A stretch of 64,000 nt of DNA, from NCBI GenBank assembly GCA_030603445.1, contig JAUVXU010000001.1:1-64000 (forward strand). The letters run 5' to 3'. This DNA is from Methanomicrobia archaeon (GTDB lineage: Archaea > Methanobacteriota_B > Thermococci > Methanofastidiosales > NM3). Below, piece after piece: positions 26,602-35,971 of this stretch. The number at the start of each line of letters is the position of its first letter. Position 1 is the stretch's first letter. The notes below the pieces were generated by a model. That model was not told the DNA's origin. It saw only the letters and a program-made list of their open reading frames with translations, and searched no databases. The position numbers and the translations under genes were made by a program.

Positions 26602-27270
26602 ATCAAATATCTCCTTGTTTTTGAATTTGTATTACGGGGATTATGAATAACTTCTTTTTTCCCAATAACTCCCATAGTACTGTCTCTTTTCTCACAATCT
26701 GTGCTTTCGCACTGAGTGTATTGCCCTTTTTGGGGCACTGCGCTTGCTTGAAAAACTGGCTTACAGTACCGCGGTCGACACTTCTCCTGCCTAGAAAGAC
26801 CTACCAAGCATGCGGGAGCTAATCATGACTATTGGGTCGATGTTTGGTCTGCTGTCCTTGGAAGATTTGTTGTTGTAAAGGCCTGACACGATCTTCTTGA
26901 ACGGATACCAGTTGATAAGATCGTCGGCTTGGGAGAGTTTGTTACCAAGAGCAACTGCGATTTGGTATTACTGCTTGATAATGCACGTTTCAAATGCTGC
27001 CATGTAAACCAAAGTTTATAAGATTAATCGAGGTATAGAGAGTTAATCAATTCTTTATATTATTTTGTTGATAAATGTTTTGGCAAAAAGAAGGATTTTT
27101 CTATTAATCCTTCTTTATTTCGTTTCTAATGGTATTGCTCATCAAAATTATATAAATCTTTCGGCAGAATTGATTATCTTATTTTATCGCGTCCTTTACA
27201 ATTCTGACTTACTTAATCCCATAATTAACTTTCTCATTTTGTATTTACAATATTGGCTTTTTTCATCCCC
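26602..27270. other. 669-base region with transposase debris
   Basis: No intact gene. It contains the promoter side of the beta-helix gene (with AAGGAG near 26613), a broken transposase N-terminus on the minus strand (26791-27003), and between 26610 and 26790 a further minus-strand stretch that looks like eroded coding sequence. From 27010 to 27270 the DNA is AT-rich and featureless, with T-runs. Confidence 0.6.
26791..27003 (-). pseudogene. Broken IS5-like transposase N-terminus
   Basis: Reading from an ATG at 27003, the frame gives MAAFETCIIKQ, a TAA stop, and then in the same frame LGNKLSQADDLINWYPFKKI, NNKSSKDSRPNIDPIVMI and a stop at 26791. The DLINWYPF... RPNIDPIVMI pattern is like the N-terminal DUF772 part of IS5/IS1182-type transposases. 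The internal stop and loss of the catalytic DDE region show that it is dead. No terminal inverted repeats were identified. Confidence 0.55.
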
Positions 27271-28350
27271 CTATTCACTGGACTGTCCCTTAGACAGTTC
27301 TGGAAAGACCTGAAAGATCCTTTTGACAAGCTTTTCGCACCCATACTTCAAGGCATCTGTCGTTGGAAGTTGGAACCTTTCTTCATACTCGGTTATGGTT
27401 TCTTTGATCTCCTTGTCCGCCATATCTTCATGATTGAGTGTAATGGCAATTACCTTTGACCTTGAAAAGACCTCTAATAGCTCTATCTCGCTTTCTAGGG
27501 TCGGCATTGGTATATAAGGGAAATCTCCGATGTTCTTTCTTTTTGGAGGGTGCTGAACTATGATTGCTTGTGGTCTTGCACCCCGTATAATGGCGCATGA
27601 ACTAATATATGCCGGATGGCTCAATGCGCCCTGGCCTTCAACTATGATTATGTCCGGATGTTCCGTATCATATGCCTCCATAACCGCGTTTTCCATCTCC
27701 CCTGTCATGAATTCCTCGACAATAGCATCTATTGCAATACCATACTTTGCGCCTTGAATCAATCCTGTCTGGCCAGTTGCCACAAACGCAACGTTCAAGC
27801 CTTCCTTTTTCAATGCTTTTGCAAGTAGTACGGAAGTAGTTCTCTTTCCAACTGCTCCGTCTGTGCCAAGTACTGTCACTATTGGAATATTTACTTTAAG
27901 AATACGCCCGGAGAAGAGATGAAGATCCTTTTTTGCCGGAGGCTTTCTAATGTCGTATATCTTAACGCCATATTCCTCTGCCTTTCGCATAAACTCTTCA
28001 TCATCGGTAAAGAACTCATGGAGGCCGTTCACTATATTCATGCCCTTTTCTATAGCCTCAAACACTATCTTTCGCTGTTCCTTTGTAAGAAACGCCTCAA
28101 GGGGCGCAATACCATATATGAAACATTCTGGAAGATAGCCTAACCTTTCGATAGCATCATTGAGGTCATGGAATATTGGTATCCCGTTTTTTATTCCATC
28201 AAGATATTCCCCGGCATCCATGCCCACTTTTGAGCTGTCAATAATACCGGCTATCTCATACTTTTCCGAGTGTCTGACAAGTCCATTCGCGATCTTCCCG
28301 TCCATCTTCCCGAATTGATTGTCACAATACACTATTGCCTTTAATTTCAT
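27271..28350 (-). CDS. DUF1611 P-loop protein (DgcN-like)
   Basis: 359 residues. N-terminal Rossmann-like domain (VYCDNQFGKMDGKIANGLVR; IAGIIDSS), then a P-loop domain beginning VTVLGTDGAVGKRTTSVLLA (about residue 175) and VEGQGALSHPAY (about 245). This matches the PF07755/DUF1611 family, whose bacterial members (DgcN) act in D-amino-acid (D-glutamate) use. The same-strand racemase gene 3 kb downstream makes a D-amino-acid role attractive here, though the substrate is unknown. Confidence 0.82.
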   Translation of the reverse strand: MKLKAIVYCDNQFGKMDGKIANGLVRHSEKYEIAGIIDSSKVGMDAGEYLDGIKNGIPIFHDLNDAIERLGYLPECFIYGIAPLEAFLTKEQRKIVFEAIEKGMNIVNGLHEFFTDDEEFMRKAEEYGVKIYDIRKPPAKKDLHLFSGRILKVNIPIVTVLGTDGAVGKRTTSVLLAKALKKEGLNVAFVATGQTGLIQGAKYGIAIDAIVEEFMTGEMENAVMEAYDTEHPDIIIVEGQGALSHPAYISSCAIIRGARPQAIIVQHPPKRKNIGDFPYIPMPTLESEIELLEVFSRSKVIAITLNHEDMADKEIKETITEYEERFQLPTTDALKYGCEKLVKRIFQVFPELSKGQSSE

Positions 28351-28684
28351 GTGTTATCATCCAAATTGATTGATTTCTTAATATTTATTATTGAATACGT
28401 TAATTGGAGTAGTTATATACTTATCATTGAAGGGCTCTGAATTTATTGCACATAACTTCATATATACTAACTTCGTATTGCCTTTTTCTGGATGAAAGTT
28501 GTTTTTCTATCCTCCCTTCATGCAATCTGTAATTCATTTTTAGCTGACTAATATGTCCATATAGGTCATATTTAATCCCGAATAATATAATATAATGCTA
28601 ATATTTATACTTTTGGATAAAAATAATAGTAAAAAAAAGAAAAATTTATAAACTGCGTCATAAAACATTTGAGAGTGATATAAA
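28351..28684 (+). promoter_or_regulatory. Intergenic region with TATA promoter for the binding-protein gene
   Basis: 334 bases without a gene, AT-rich. AAAATTTATAAACTG at 28642-28655 is a good archaeal TATA box, placing transcription start near 28675, and GAGAGTGATATAAA gives the ribosome site before ATG 28685. A very short leader is predicted. Nothing else was recognised. Confidence 0.55.
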
Positions 28685-29887
28685 ATGAAATCAAAAACAA
28701 TTCTTGCTATACTAGTAGTAGTCAGCATTGTTGCTGCTGGTTGCATAAATGGAGACGATAGTAACGGGGCAGAAGTGGAACTTGTCTACATGTCTGGTTG
28801 CGGAACTATGCCTTTAACGCTGGCAAACGGCCAGATAGATGCTTACATTGCATGGCAGCCGAATGTTGCTATTGCAGAGGTATCCGGGGTCGGAAAAGTA
28901 ATCACCTATTCAAAAGATCTGCCTCCGGATGGAAAATGGGAAAACCATCCCTGCTGCGTGATAAATGTAACGCAAGGCTTTGCACAAGAACACTACGATG
29001 TTGCAAAATATCTCACGATGGTAATGATTATTGCAAGCGATTATGTTCAGGAAAATCCAGACATAGCTGCACGAGATAGTGCAGAGTGGATATTTGGGGG
29101 AGATGACCTCACCTTTGGAGATACTACGATAAGCTCATACGATGTCGAGGAAGCCTCTATCCCAACGATAAATTTCACAACAACACCAACAGACGGCTGG
29201 GTAGAAGGTATTTTAACCTTTGTAAAATCTGCAGAAGAAATCAATATGGTAACAGACAACTTGAAAGGAAAAACAGATGCCGAGATAAAGAATATTCTCT
29301 TTCATCCAACGCTCTACGATGACGCAATAAATGCCCTGAACTCAAAAGATTATCTTGATGCCCAGGTGAACGTCGATGAAGTGATTGAGGTAGATTTTGG
29401 ATATCTTGCAGCAGATGACCACGATGCAGCGCTTTACGTCGCAGCATACGAATGGGAGTATTTTAGAGACAATTATGGTATCTACTTTAGCCCAATAAAA
29501 CTCGGCCCAAGGGGAACGTACCAACTAGTTGTTAACGAAACTGTCGTTGCTAAAATAAACACATTCGAATTCGCAGGTGGTTCAGCCGAAATGACCGCTG
29601 CAAGTCAAGGAAACATAGATTACGGTCTTGCAGGAGCTCCGCCAGTTATACTCTTTATTGACAAAGGGGCGCCTGTAAATATCATATGCCCCCTCATGAC
29701 AGAAGGTTCAGGCGTAGTGGTCTCAATTGACGCACCCTTTGATGACTGGGACGGATTTATCAAGTGGATAAAAGAGAGCTATGACGAAGGAAAAACGGTA
29801 AAGATAGGAGATCCAATGATAGGCTCAATCCAGGACGTTATGATAAAATACGCGCTTAAAGAAGAAGGCATAACGATAAAAAACTAA
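28685..29887 (+). CDS. Circularly permuted NMT1/SsuA-type ABC substrate-binding lipoprotein
   Basis: 400 residues with a lipoprotein signal (VVVSIVAAGC, Cys about 20). The family normally runs lobe 1 then lobe 2. Here, after the signal, the second-lobe segment comes first: VYMSGCGTMPLTLANGQIDA, YIAWQPNVAIAEVSGVGKVI, NHPCC, and the helical tail to about residue 230. The first-lobe segment follows: VDFGYLAADDHDAALYVAAY, GGSAEMTAASQGNIDYGLAG, and SIQDVMIKYALKEEGITIKN at the very end. Joining the C-terminus to residue 30 would restore the usual order. The family binds taurine, sulfonates, nitrate or thiamine precursors; the ligand here is unknown. No permease or ATPase lies alongside; the Fsr gene is downstream. 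Confidence 0.8.
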   Translation: MKSKTILAILVVVSIVAAGCINGDDSNGAEVELVYMSGCGTMPLTLANGQIDAYIAWQPNVAIAEVSGVGKVITYSKDLPPDGKWENHPCCVINVTQGFAQEHYDVAKYLTMVMIIASDYVQENPDIAARDSAEWIFGGDDLTFGDTTISSYDVEEASIPTINFTTTPTDGWVEGILTFVKSAEEINMVTDNLKGKTDAEIKNILFHPTLYDDAINALNSKDYLDAQVNVDEVIEVDFGYLAADDHDAALYVAAYEWEYFRDNYGIYFSPIKLGPRGTYQLVVNETVVAKINTFEFAGGSAEMTAASQGNIDYGLAGAPPVILFIDKGAPVNIICPLMTEGSGVVVSIDAPFDDWDGFIKWIKESYDEGKTVKIGDPMIGSIQDVMIKYALKEEGITIKN

Positions 29888-30182
29888 ACGCCTTTTTCTC
29901 TCTTTTTTTATTTTTTATTTTTTATTTAAATTTAACCAAATTGTAACTGTATCTGCACACAGGAAAAATACAACACAGCGAATCCTCTCTTTTAATAATA
30001 TATAATTTCATATATTTAATGTTGTGAATTTTTTTTCCACACAATATATTTATATTTTTTAAAATATGAATAATAAAATTAATACTGTCATATTAACAGA
30101 ATAAATATGCGCCAATGCAGATTTGTTTAAGAATATTTTTGGAGATAACTGATTTTTTGGGGAAGCTTTCGAGGCGAGGTTT
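29888..30182. other. AT-rich intergenic region before fsr
   Basis: T-rich stretch (CCTTTTTCTCTCTTTTTTTATT) just after 29887, likely a T-tract terminator for the binding protein. AATATATTTATATTTTTT near 30043-30060 can serve as TATA region for fsr. GAGGCGAGGTTT precedes ATG 30183. No gene was seen. Confidence 0.5.
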
Positions 30183-32099
30183 ATGAAAGAGGAATACAAA
30201 TGGTTTTTGAAAGATGCCGTGGTAGACAAAGAAATGTGCACACTATGCGGTGCTTGCGCTTCTATATGTCCATACGGCATAATAGAGTTTGATGAAAACG
30301 GTCCGAAGCTAAAAGAGGAGTGTTATCGAAATGGCCATGGGGCCTGTAAAGATGTGTGCCATCGTGTAATGACGGACGCATCACGCATAGGACTCAATGT
30401 TTTTAACTTCAAAGCAAAGCCCCCAACTAATACAATCGGCCAATACGAAAAGATAGTTGCAGCGCGTGCAACAGATAAAAAAATCCAAGAACGTGGACAA
30501 GACGGGGGTGCTGTAACAGCACTATTGGCGTACATGTTTGACAAAGGGATAATAGATGGCGCCGCAACGGTAACAGGGATTGCAAAACCTAGTACTGCGC
30601 TCATAACGAACAAGGAGGATCTTTTGTCCTCACAAGGGGCAAAATACTCTACTGTACCAATAATGCAAACTTTGAGAGAATCTGAAAATTTAAAGAAAGT
30701 GGCAATTGTAGGATTGCCATGCCAAACATACGGCGTTAGAAGAACCCAGTTCTTCACTGGCCTAAACGTTCATCCGCCCGAAGTTGGAAAGGATGGTGAG
30801 GAAGCCCACATCCCAAATATCCCATATGTGATAGGATTATTTTGTATGGAGAATTTTAGGGAGGAGCGATTGTCAGCTTACCTTAAAAATGCTGGTGTTG
30901 ACTTAAACAAAGTGAGGAAGTGTTCTATACATCTTGACGAGTTTATTGTCGCAACAGATGGTGAGGACAAAGAGTTCTCTCTAAAGGAGCTCTCTTCCTG
31001 TGTATGGGAAGGCTGTAAGATATGCAGGGACGCCGTCTCAAAAGTAGCAGACATATCCGCTGGTTACTCGGGCTCTTCAAGTGGATGGACGACCTTAATT
31101 GCCAGAAACGCAAAAGGGCTTAAACTCCTTAAAGAAGCAGAAGGAGCAGGGTACATAGAGGCAACTGACGATGTGGATGTTAGCATCATAGAGGATTTCG
31201 CCTCCCTAAAGATGCGACGATTCAATAAGGAGTACAAGCGCCGCATAGGCAAGGGACAAGAGGTAATCGCATATTGGGGACGGGACTTTCCTGGTGTGCG
31301 CCCAGAGTCTGGCGGGACCTTTTTAGTAAAAATTAAAACCAAGTGCGGTCTTGTCGATGCAGACTACATGAAAGAGGTATCCAAACTTGCCAAGGAGTAC
31401 GGCGATGGAACCTTAGAAATAACAACTAGAAAGAGCATAGAAATTCAGGGCGTTAAAGGCGAAAACTTGGATGCCATCATGCAAGGGGTGTATGGCAATG
31501 GGCTCATGACAATAGGAATGGGCTATGCTACTGCATGCCCAGGTATGGCATACTGCCCCGAAGGCCTGGTGCGCACAAAAGAACTGGCAAACGAAATTAC
31601 CATGAAATTCGCCCAACGCAATATGCCTCACAAGATAAAGGTAGCTATTGCAGGATGCCCTAACGGCTGCGTTCGCCCCCGCCGGCATGACATAGGGATC
31701 ATGGGGCGGCAAAGACCAAAAGTCGATACTGAAAAGTGTACAGGATGCGGAAGGTGCAACGAACTTTGCAAAGTAAATGCACTCTTCACTGAAGCAGGCA
31801 AAACTGTTATCAACAGAGACCTTTGCATCAACTGCGGCTGGTGCATTCGCGAATGCCCTCATGAAGCTATGCTTGAGGATAAGTGCGGTTATTCTGTATG
31901 GATTGGCGGAAATGATGGGAGAAGACCCACTGAAGGTGTGTTACTAAAAGAATTTTGCACTGAGGAGGAAATCTTAGGTCTGATGGACAAAATCGACAAG
32001 GTCTTTGTAAAGCACCGGACCCAGCCAGGCAAGCAACGGCTTGGAAACATCCTAGAAGAGATAGGTGTGGGACATTTTCTACATGAATTAGAGGGGTGA
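30183..32099 (+). CDS. fsr: F420-dependent sulfite reductase-like protein (Fsr)
   Basis: 638 residues, close to the family length. Order: N-terminal ferredoxin-like cluster site (CTLCGACASICPYG, residues 20-33), FrhB-like F420H2 oxidase domain (about 95-380; GQDGGAVTALLAYMFDKG, GLPCQTYGVRR), then a siroheme sulfite reductase half with the ligand pairs CPGMAYC and CPNGC (about 455-500) and an inserted 2[4Fe-4S] ferredoxin (CTGCGRCNELCK, CINCGWCIRECP). It couples F420H2 oxidation to reduction of sulfite or a related oxyanion. ANME and Methanosarcinales carry group II Fsr, some of which have been reported not to favour sulfite, so the natural acceptor is open. Confidence 0.92.
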   Translation: MKEEYKWFLKDAVVDKEMCTLCGACASICPYGIIEFDENGPKLKEECYRNGHGACKDVCHRVMTDASRIGLNVFNFKAKPPTNTIGQYEKIVAARATDKKIQERGQDGGAVTALLAYMFDKGIIDGAATVTGIAKPSTALITNKEDLLSSQGAKYSTVPIMQTLRESENLKKVAIVGLPCQTYGVRRTQFFTGLNVHPPEVGKDGEEAHIPNIPYVIGLFCMENFREERLSAYLKNAGVDLNKVRKCSIHLDEFIVATDGEDKEFSLKELSSCVWEGCKICRDAVSKVADISAGYSGSSSGWTTLIARNAKGLKLLKEAEGAGYIEATDDVDVSIIEDFASLKMRRFNKEYKRRIGKGQEVIAYWGRDFPGVRPESGGTFLVKIKTKCGLVDADYMKEVSKLAKEYGDGTLEITTRKSIEIQGVKGENLDAIMQGVYGNGLMTIGMGYATACPGMAYCPEGLVRTKELANEITMKFAQRNMPHKIKVAIAGCPNGCVRPRRHDIGIMGRQRPKVDTEKCTGCGRCNELCKVNALFTEAGKTVINRDLCINCGWCIRECPHEAMLEDKCGYSVWIGGNDGRRPTEGVLLKEFCTEEEILGLMDKIDKVFVKHRTQPGKQRLGNILEEIGVGHFLHELEG

Positions 32100-32224
32100 G
32101 TCGCACTCCTTCTTTTTTTTATTATTCCTATACTACAAAAATCTAAAACAGTTAAGTTTTAACAACAAAGCTTAGGCTATTGTTTCTTTAATAATAAATA
32201 AAAAAATTAGAGAAAAAAAAGAGA

Positions 32225-32608
32225 TTAATTAGGGATGCAGTCGCACACTAGCAAATTATTTATCTGGACCATAAGGGCCATTGCCTTATTCAACTGGCCG
32301 CTTGCGTAAATGGGGTTGCTTAGTGAACATGCATTTTCCATGTGAAGCTGCACTTCATCCGCAAGAGGCGCAATCTGTGCAAGCATTGCATCATCCAAAC
32401 CACCCGCTTCAATGGTATCTGTTATACATGCCCAGATGGCATTGTCCTCTCTTAGCTCCGTCGCGACTATTGGCATCATTATTGATGGCCCAATTGTTGA
32501 AGGGTAAGGGGTTTCATACCCATTTTCTTCGTATGCCCCGACTGTGGACATGACCGTAGCAAGAGATATAACCAAAATCAATGAAAAAATTATGCTATTC
32601 TTTTTCAT
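32225..32608 (-). CDS. Small secreted protein with SLSNPIY C-terminal module
   Basis: 127 residues. Signal peptide (KKNSIIFSLILVISLATVMS, cut near VGA), about 35 linker residues, and then an 85-residue module that aligns with the end of the 742-residue beta-helix protein at 24373. Shared positions include MP, ACI, Q-HM-NA, SLSNPIY, G-L-KA and a terminal C-x-C. Start ATG 32608 is preceded by AGGTGTATACT; a GTG at 32617 is less likely. No known family was recognised. It is probably exported; the Cys pattern may form disulfides. Confidence 0.7.
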   Translation of the reverse strand: MKKNSIIFSLILVISLATVMSTVGAYEENGYETPYPSTIGPSIMMPIVATELREDNAIWACITDTIEAGGLDDAMLAQIAPLADEVQLHMENACSLSNPIYASGQLNKAMALMVQINNLLVCDCIPN

Positions 32609-32724
32609 AGTATACACCTACGTTATATTATTGTTAATTAATAATTATATTGCTTATAATAGAGGTCCCATATAAACTTTTCGTGTTATTTTCAAAATAT
32701 TTCAATTTCGGGGAAGCATTTTCC

Positions 32725-35700
32725 TTATATATTAGTATAGTTTTTCAAATACTCTATTCTTATGCGCCTATCCTTTGTCCTGTTTAATGCATGGGCAAAT
32801 GCCTTTGCCATTCCCATGTTAGTAATAATAAAAGCATCGAATTCTGCTGCATATGTGCCATAGTAAGCATCATGGCTCACGTTCGTTCCTGCATTCTCGC
32901 TAGAATACCAAGGTATGTCTATTACTGCGTCTATTTTCCTATCAGAAACAGCTTTCTCAAATGCTACATTTCCCTCACTGCCCAGTACTGTGCACTCAAT
33001 TCCCGAATCATAAAACATCGCTTTATATTTAGGAATTGTGTAAATGACAAACCCAGCGCCTATAAGGTCCTTAGCGATGGTAATTAAGAACGATTCTTGC
33101 TCCTTGTTGTTACAAAGGATGCAAACTCCAATGGACTCCCCCTCAAGCCTTGGATTGGCAGAGTACATGGCCTTCTTGTATGCATCGTAGAAATCCCGTC
33201 CTATGCTTGCCACCTCGCCGGTAGACTTCATCTCTACCCCAGTTACTGGGTTTGCACCTGAAAGGCGAACAAATGAAAACTTAGGGAACTTCACACCGCG
33301 AGGCATGTCATCCCGTGATATCGGCAGATTCTCCACAAGCGTATCCTTACCCAAAATGACCTTTGCAGCCTCCTCCATGAGATTTATGCCATACACCTTT
33401 GAAACGAACGGCATGGAACGCGATGAACGGGAGTTGCACTCGATAACATATATCTCATCATCTACAACAAGATACTGGATATTAAAGGGGCCCTTTATGT
33501 TAAGAGCCGTAACAATCCTTTGCGAGTGGTCATGCAATCTCTCCTTAAAAGCATGTGAAAGCTTTCCAGATGGCGTGACGACCGTTGCATCGCCGCTATG
33601 CACGCCTGCTGGATCTATGTGCTCAAGAACGAAACAAATGGAGTCCCCCTTGCCGTTGCTAACACCATCCACCTCAACTTCTCTTGCATTGTCAAAGAAC
33701 TTAGAGATTACTACAGGGTATTTCTTTGATACACTTGCTGCCTTGTTAATATACTCTATTAGCTCCTCCTTTGTGTCAGCTACCTTCATCGCTGCCCCTG
33801 ATAGCACGTAGGAGGGGCGAACAAGCACCGGAAGAGACACCTTGTTTGCAAACTCCAGTGCCTCCTTAGGGGTGGATGCGGCCATCCATTCTGGCTGTTT
33901 TATTTCAAGTGAGTCCATTAGCTTAGAAAATTTGGAACGATCTTCTGCCATATCTATGTCCTGAAGAGCTGTTCCAAGTATCTTAATATTCTCCTTGGAA
34001 AGCTTTGGGGCAATGTTATTAGAGGTCTGCCCGCCGACACCTAGAACGATCCCCCTGGGTGCCTCTCGCTCGTATATATCAAGCACCCTCTCGTATGTGA
34101 GCTCCTCAAAATACAGCTTGTCGCTTATGTCATAATCCGTTGAAACGGTCTCAGGGTTGCAATTGATGGTTATTACTTCTTCAACGCCCTGGTCCTTTAA
34201 TCCCCATATCATGTTCACGCCGCACCAGTCAAACTCAACGCTGCTGCCGATGCGATAAACTCCTGATCCAAGCACGATTATCTTATCATCACTATTACTG
34301 GCGATGTCGTCTTCATCAGCTCCGTATGTCATGTAAAGGTAGTTAGTGGATGCAGGCCATTCTGCCGCAAGTGTGTCTATTTGCCTGACATGGGGTATTA
34401 TTCCCCATTGCTTTCGTAATCTTCTTATTTCCCTCTCTCCGCGGCCAAGCACTTCACCTATCTGTTCATCGCAAAACCCAAGAAGTTTAGCTTTCTTTAA
34501 AAGGGCCTTGAACTCGTCCTGTGGGGTTCCCTTTCCATCAGAAGACAGTGATTTCATTTGATCGTACATAAGAACTATGTTTAGTATCTTATACAAAAAG
34601 AACGCATCAATGCCGCTGATATTAGAGATCTCTTCCACTTCGCACCCATTGCGAAGAGCTGAGATCACATAGAACAGGCGTGTTGGTGTAGGAATTGAAC
34701 ATTCCTTTAGAAGCTCGTCCTTTGATAGCCCCCTGCCAAACGAGCTAACGACGCCTTTCTTTCCAATATCAAGCATCCGTACAGCCTTTTGCAATGCCTC
34801 CTCAAAGCATGTGCCTATTGCCATGACCTCGCCCACACTTTTCATCTGCGACCCTAGTCGAGTGGGTGTTTCAGGGAACTTTTGCAAATCCCACCGGGGC
34901 ATCTTAACTGTGATATAATCAATAGCAGGCTCAAAACATGCGGTCGTCTTCTCTGTGACGCCGTTTATAAGTTCTATAAGTGTGTAACCTATGGAGATTT
35001 TCGCGGCAATGTATGCAAGAGGATAGCCAGTTGCCTTAGAAGCCAGTGCGGATGAGCGGGATAGTCTCGGATTTATCTCTATTACCCTATACTCTTTGGA
35101 AGTTGGGTTTAGCGCATACTGAATGTTGCACTCCCCTATAACACCTGCCTCTCTTACAGCGTCAATAGACACGCAGCGAAGCATATGGTATTCATCATCA
35201 GTTAGCGTCTGTGACGGGCATACTACAATCGAGTCCCCTGTATGCACCCCCATTGGGTCAAAGTTTTCCATGTTGCAGACGCATATGCAGTTATCACTGG
35301 AATCGCGTACTACCTCATACTCTATCTCCTTCCATCCGCCAACGTATTCTTCTATTAGAACCTGGCCTATGGGGCTTTGGGAAAGCCCTTTTGTAACTAT
35401 TGTTTCAAGCTCGCTCTTAGAGTATGCTACACCTGACCCCTTGCCGCCAAGAGTATATGCTGGCCTTATCATTACAGGATATTCTAGGAAGTTTGCCGCA
35501 TCTTTGGCATCCTGCACAGATGTTACGGTCCTGCCATTAAGGGTATTTACGCTTGCTGCCTGCATGGTCTGTTTGAAAAGCTCCCTATCCTCGGTCTTTT
35601 GTATAGAAGCAATAGGTGTTCCAAGCACCCGGATGCCATACTCCTCAAATATGCCGCCATCCTCTAGGGATATTCCAACATTTAGTGCAGTTTGTCCTCC

Positions 35701-35970
35701 AAATCCCAAAAGAACGCTGTCCGGCCGCTCTTTCTTTATAACCTCAACTATGTAGTTTTTTGTAAGTGGGAGAAGATATACTCTGTCTGCCAGTCTGGGG
35801 TCTGTTTGTATTGTTGCAACATTTGGATTTATAAGAACGGTCTTTATGCCTTCCTCTTTTAATGCTTTAAGCGCCTGGCTGCCTGAATAGTCAAACTCGC
35901 CTGCTTGTCCAATACGCACAGCGCCGCTCCCGAGCACAAGTGTTTTTTTGATGGTTGTGTCTAGAGGCAT
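32725..35970 (-). CDS. carB: Carbamoyl-phosphate synthase large subunit
   Basis: 1081 residues, full length. N-terminal VLGSGAVRIGQAGEFDYSG; two ATP-grasp halves (about 1-550 and 555-940); the second half restarts at VLGSGVYRIGSSVEFDW; C-terminal allosteric/MGS domain (about 940-1081). Uses ammonia from CarA, bicarbonate and two ATP to make carbamoyl phosphate for pyrimidines and arginine. ATG follows GGAGGGATTTGAC. It lies two bases after carA, so the two are co-transcribed. Confidence 0.97.
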   Translation of the reverse strand: MPLDTTIKKTLVLGSGAVRIGQAGEFDYSGSQALKALKEEGIKTVLINPNVATIQTDPRLADRVYLLPLTKNYIVEVIKKERPDSVLLGFGGQTALNVGISLEDGGIFEEYGIRVLGTPIASIQKTEDRELFKQTMQAASVNTLNGRTVTSVQDAKDAANFLEYPVMIRPAYTLGGKGSGVAYSKSELETIVTKGLSQSPIGQVLIEEYVGGWKEIEYEVVRDSSDNCICVCNMENFDPMGVHTGDSIVVCPSQTLTDDEYHMLRCVSIDAVREAGVIGECNIQYALNPTSKEYRVIEINPRLSRSSALASKATGYPLAYIAAKISIGYTLIELINGVTEKTTACFEPAIDYITVKMPRWDLQKFPETPTRLGSQMKSVGEVMAIGTCFEEALQKAVRMLDIGKKGVVSSFGRGLSKDELLKECSIPTPTRLFYVISALRNGCEVEEISNISGIDAFFLYKILNIVLMYDQMKSLSSDGKGTPQDEFKALLKKAKLLGFCDEQIGEVLGRGEREIRRLRKQWGIIPHVRQIDTLAAEWPASTNYLYMTYGADEDDIASNSDDKIIVLGSGVYRIGSSVEFDWCGVNMIWGLKDQGVEEVITINCNPETVSTDYDISDKLYFEELTYERVLDIYEREAPRGIVLGVGGQTSNNIAPKLSKENIKILGTALQDIDMAEDRSKFSKLMDSLEIKQPEWMAASTPKEALEFANKVSLPVLVRPSYVLSGAAMKVADTKEELIEYINKAASVSKKYPVVISKFFDNAREVEVDGVSNGKGDSICFVLEHIDPAGVHSGDATVVTPSGKLSHAFKERLHDHSQRIVTALNIKGPFNIQYLVVDDEIYVIECNSRSSRSMPFVSKVYGINLMEEAAKVILGKDTLVENLPISRDDMPRGVKFPKFSFVRLSGANPVTGVEMKSTGEVASIGRDFYDAYKKAMYSANPRLEGESIGVCILCNNKEQESFLITIAKDLIGAGFVIYTIPKYKAMFYDSGIECTVLGSEGNVAFEKAVSDRKIDAVIDIPWYSSENAGTNVSHDAYYGTYAAEFDAFIITNMGMAKAFAHALNRTKDRRIRIEYLKNYTNI

Positions 35971-35971
35971 G

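Noticed and set aside
27065-27313. 82-codon plus-strand frame
   Set aside because: Hydrophobic but highly AT-rich, runs into the DUF1611 gene on the other strand, and no ribosome site.
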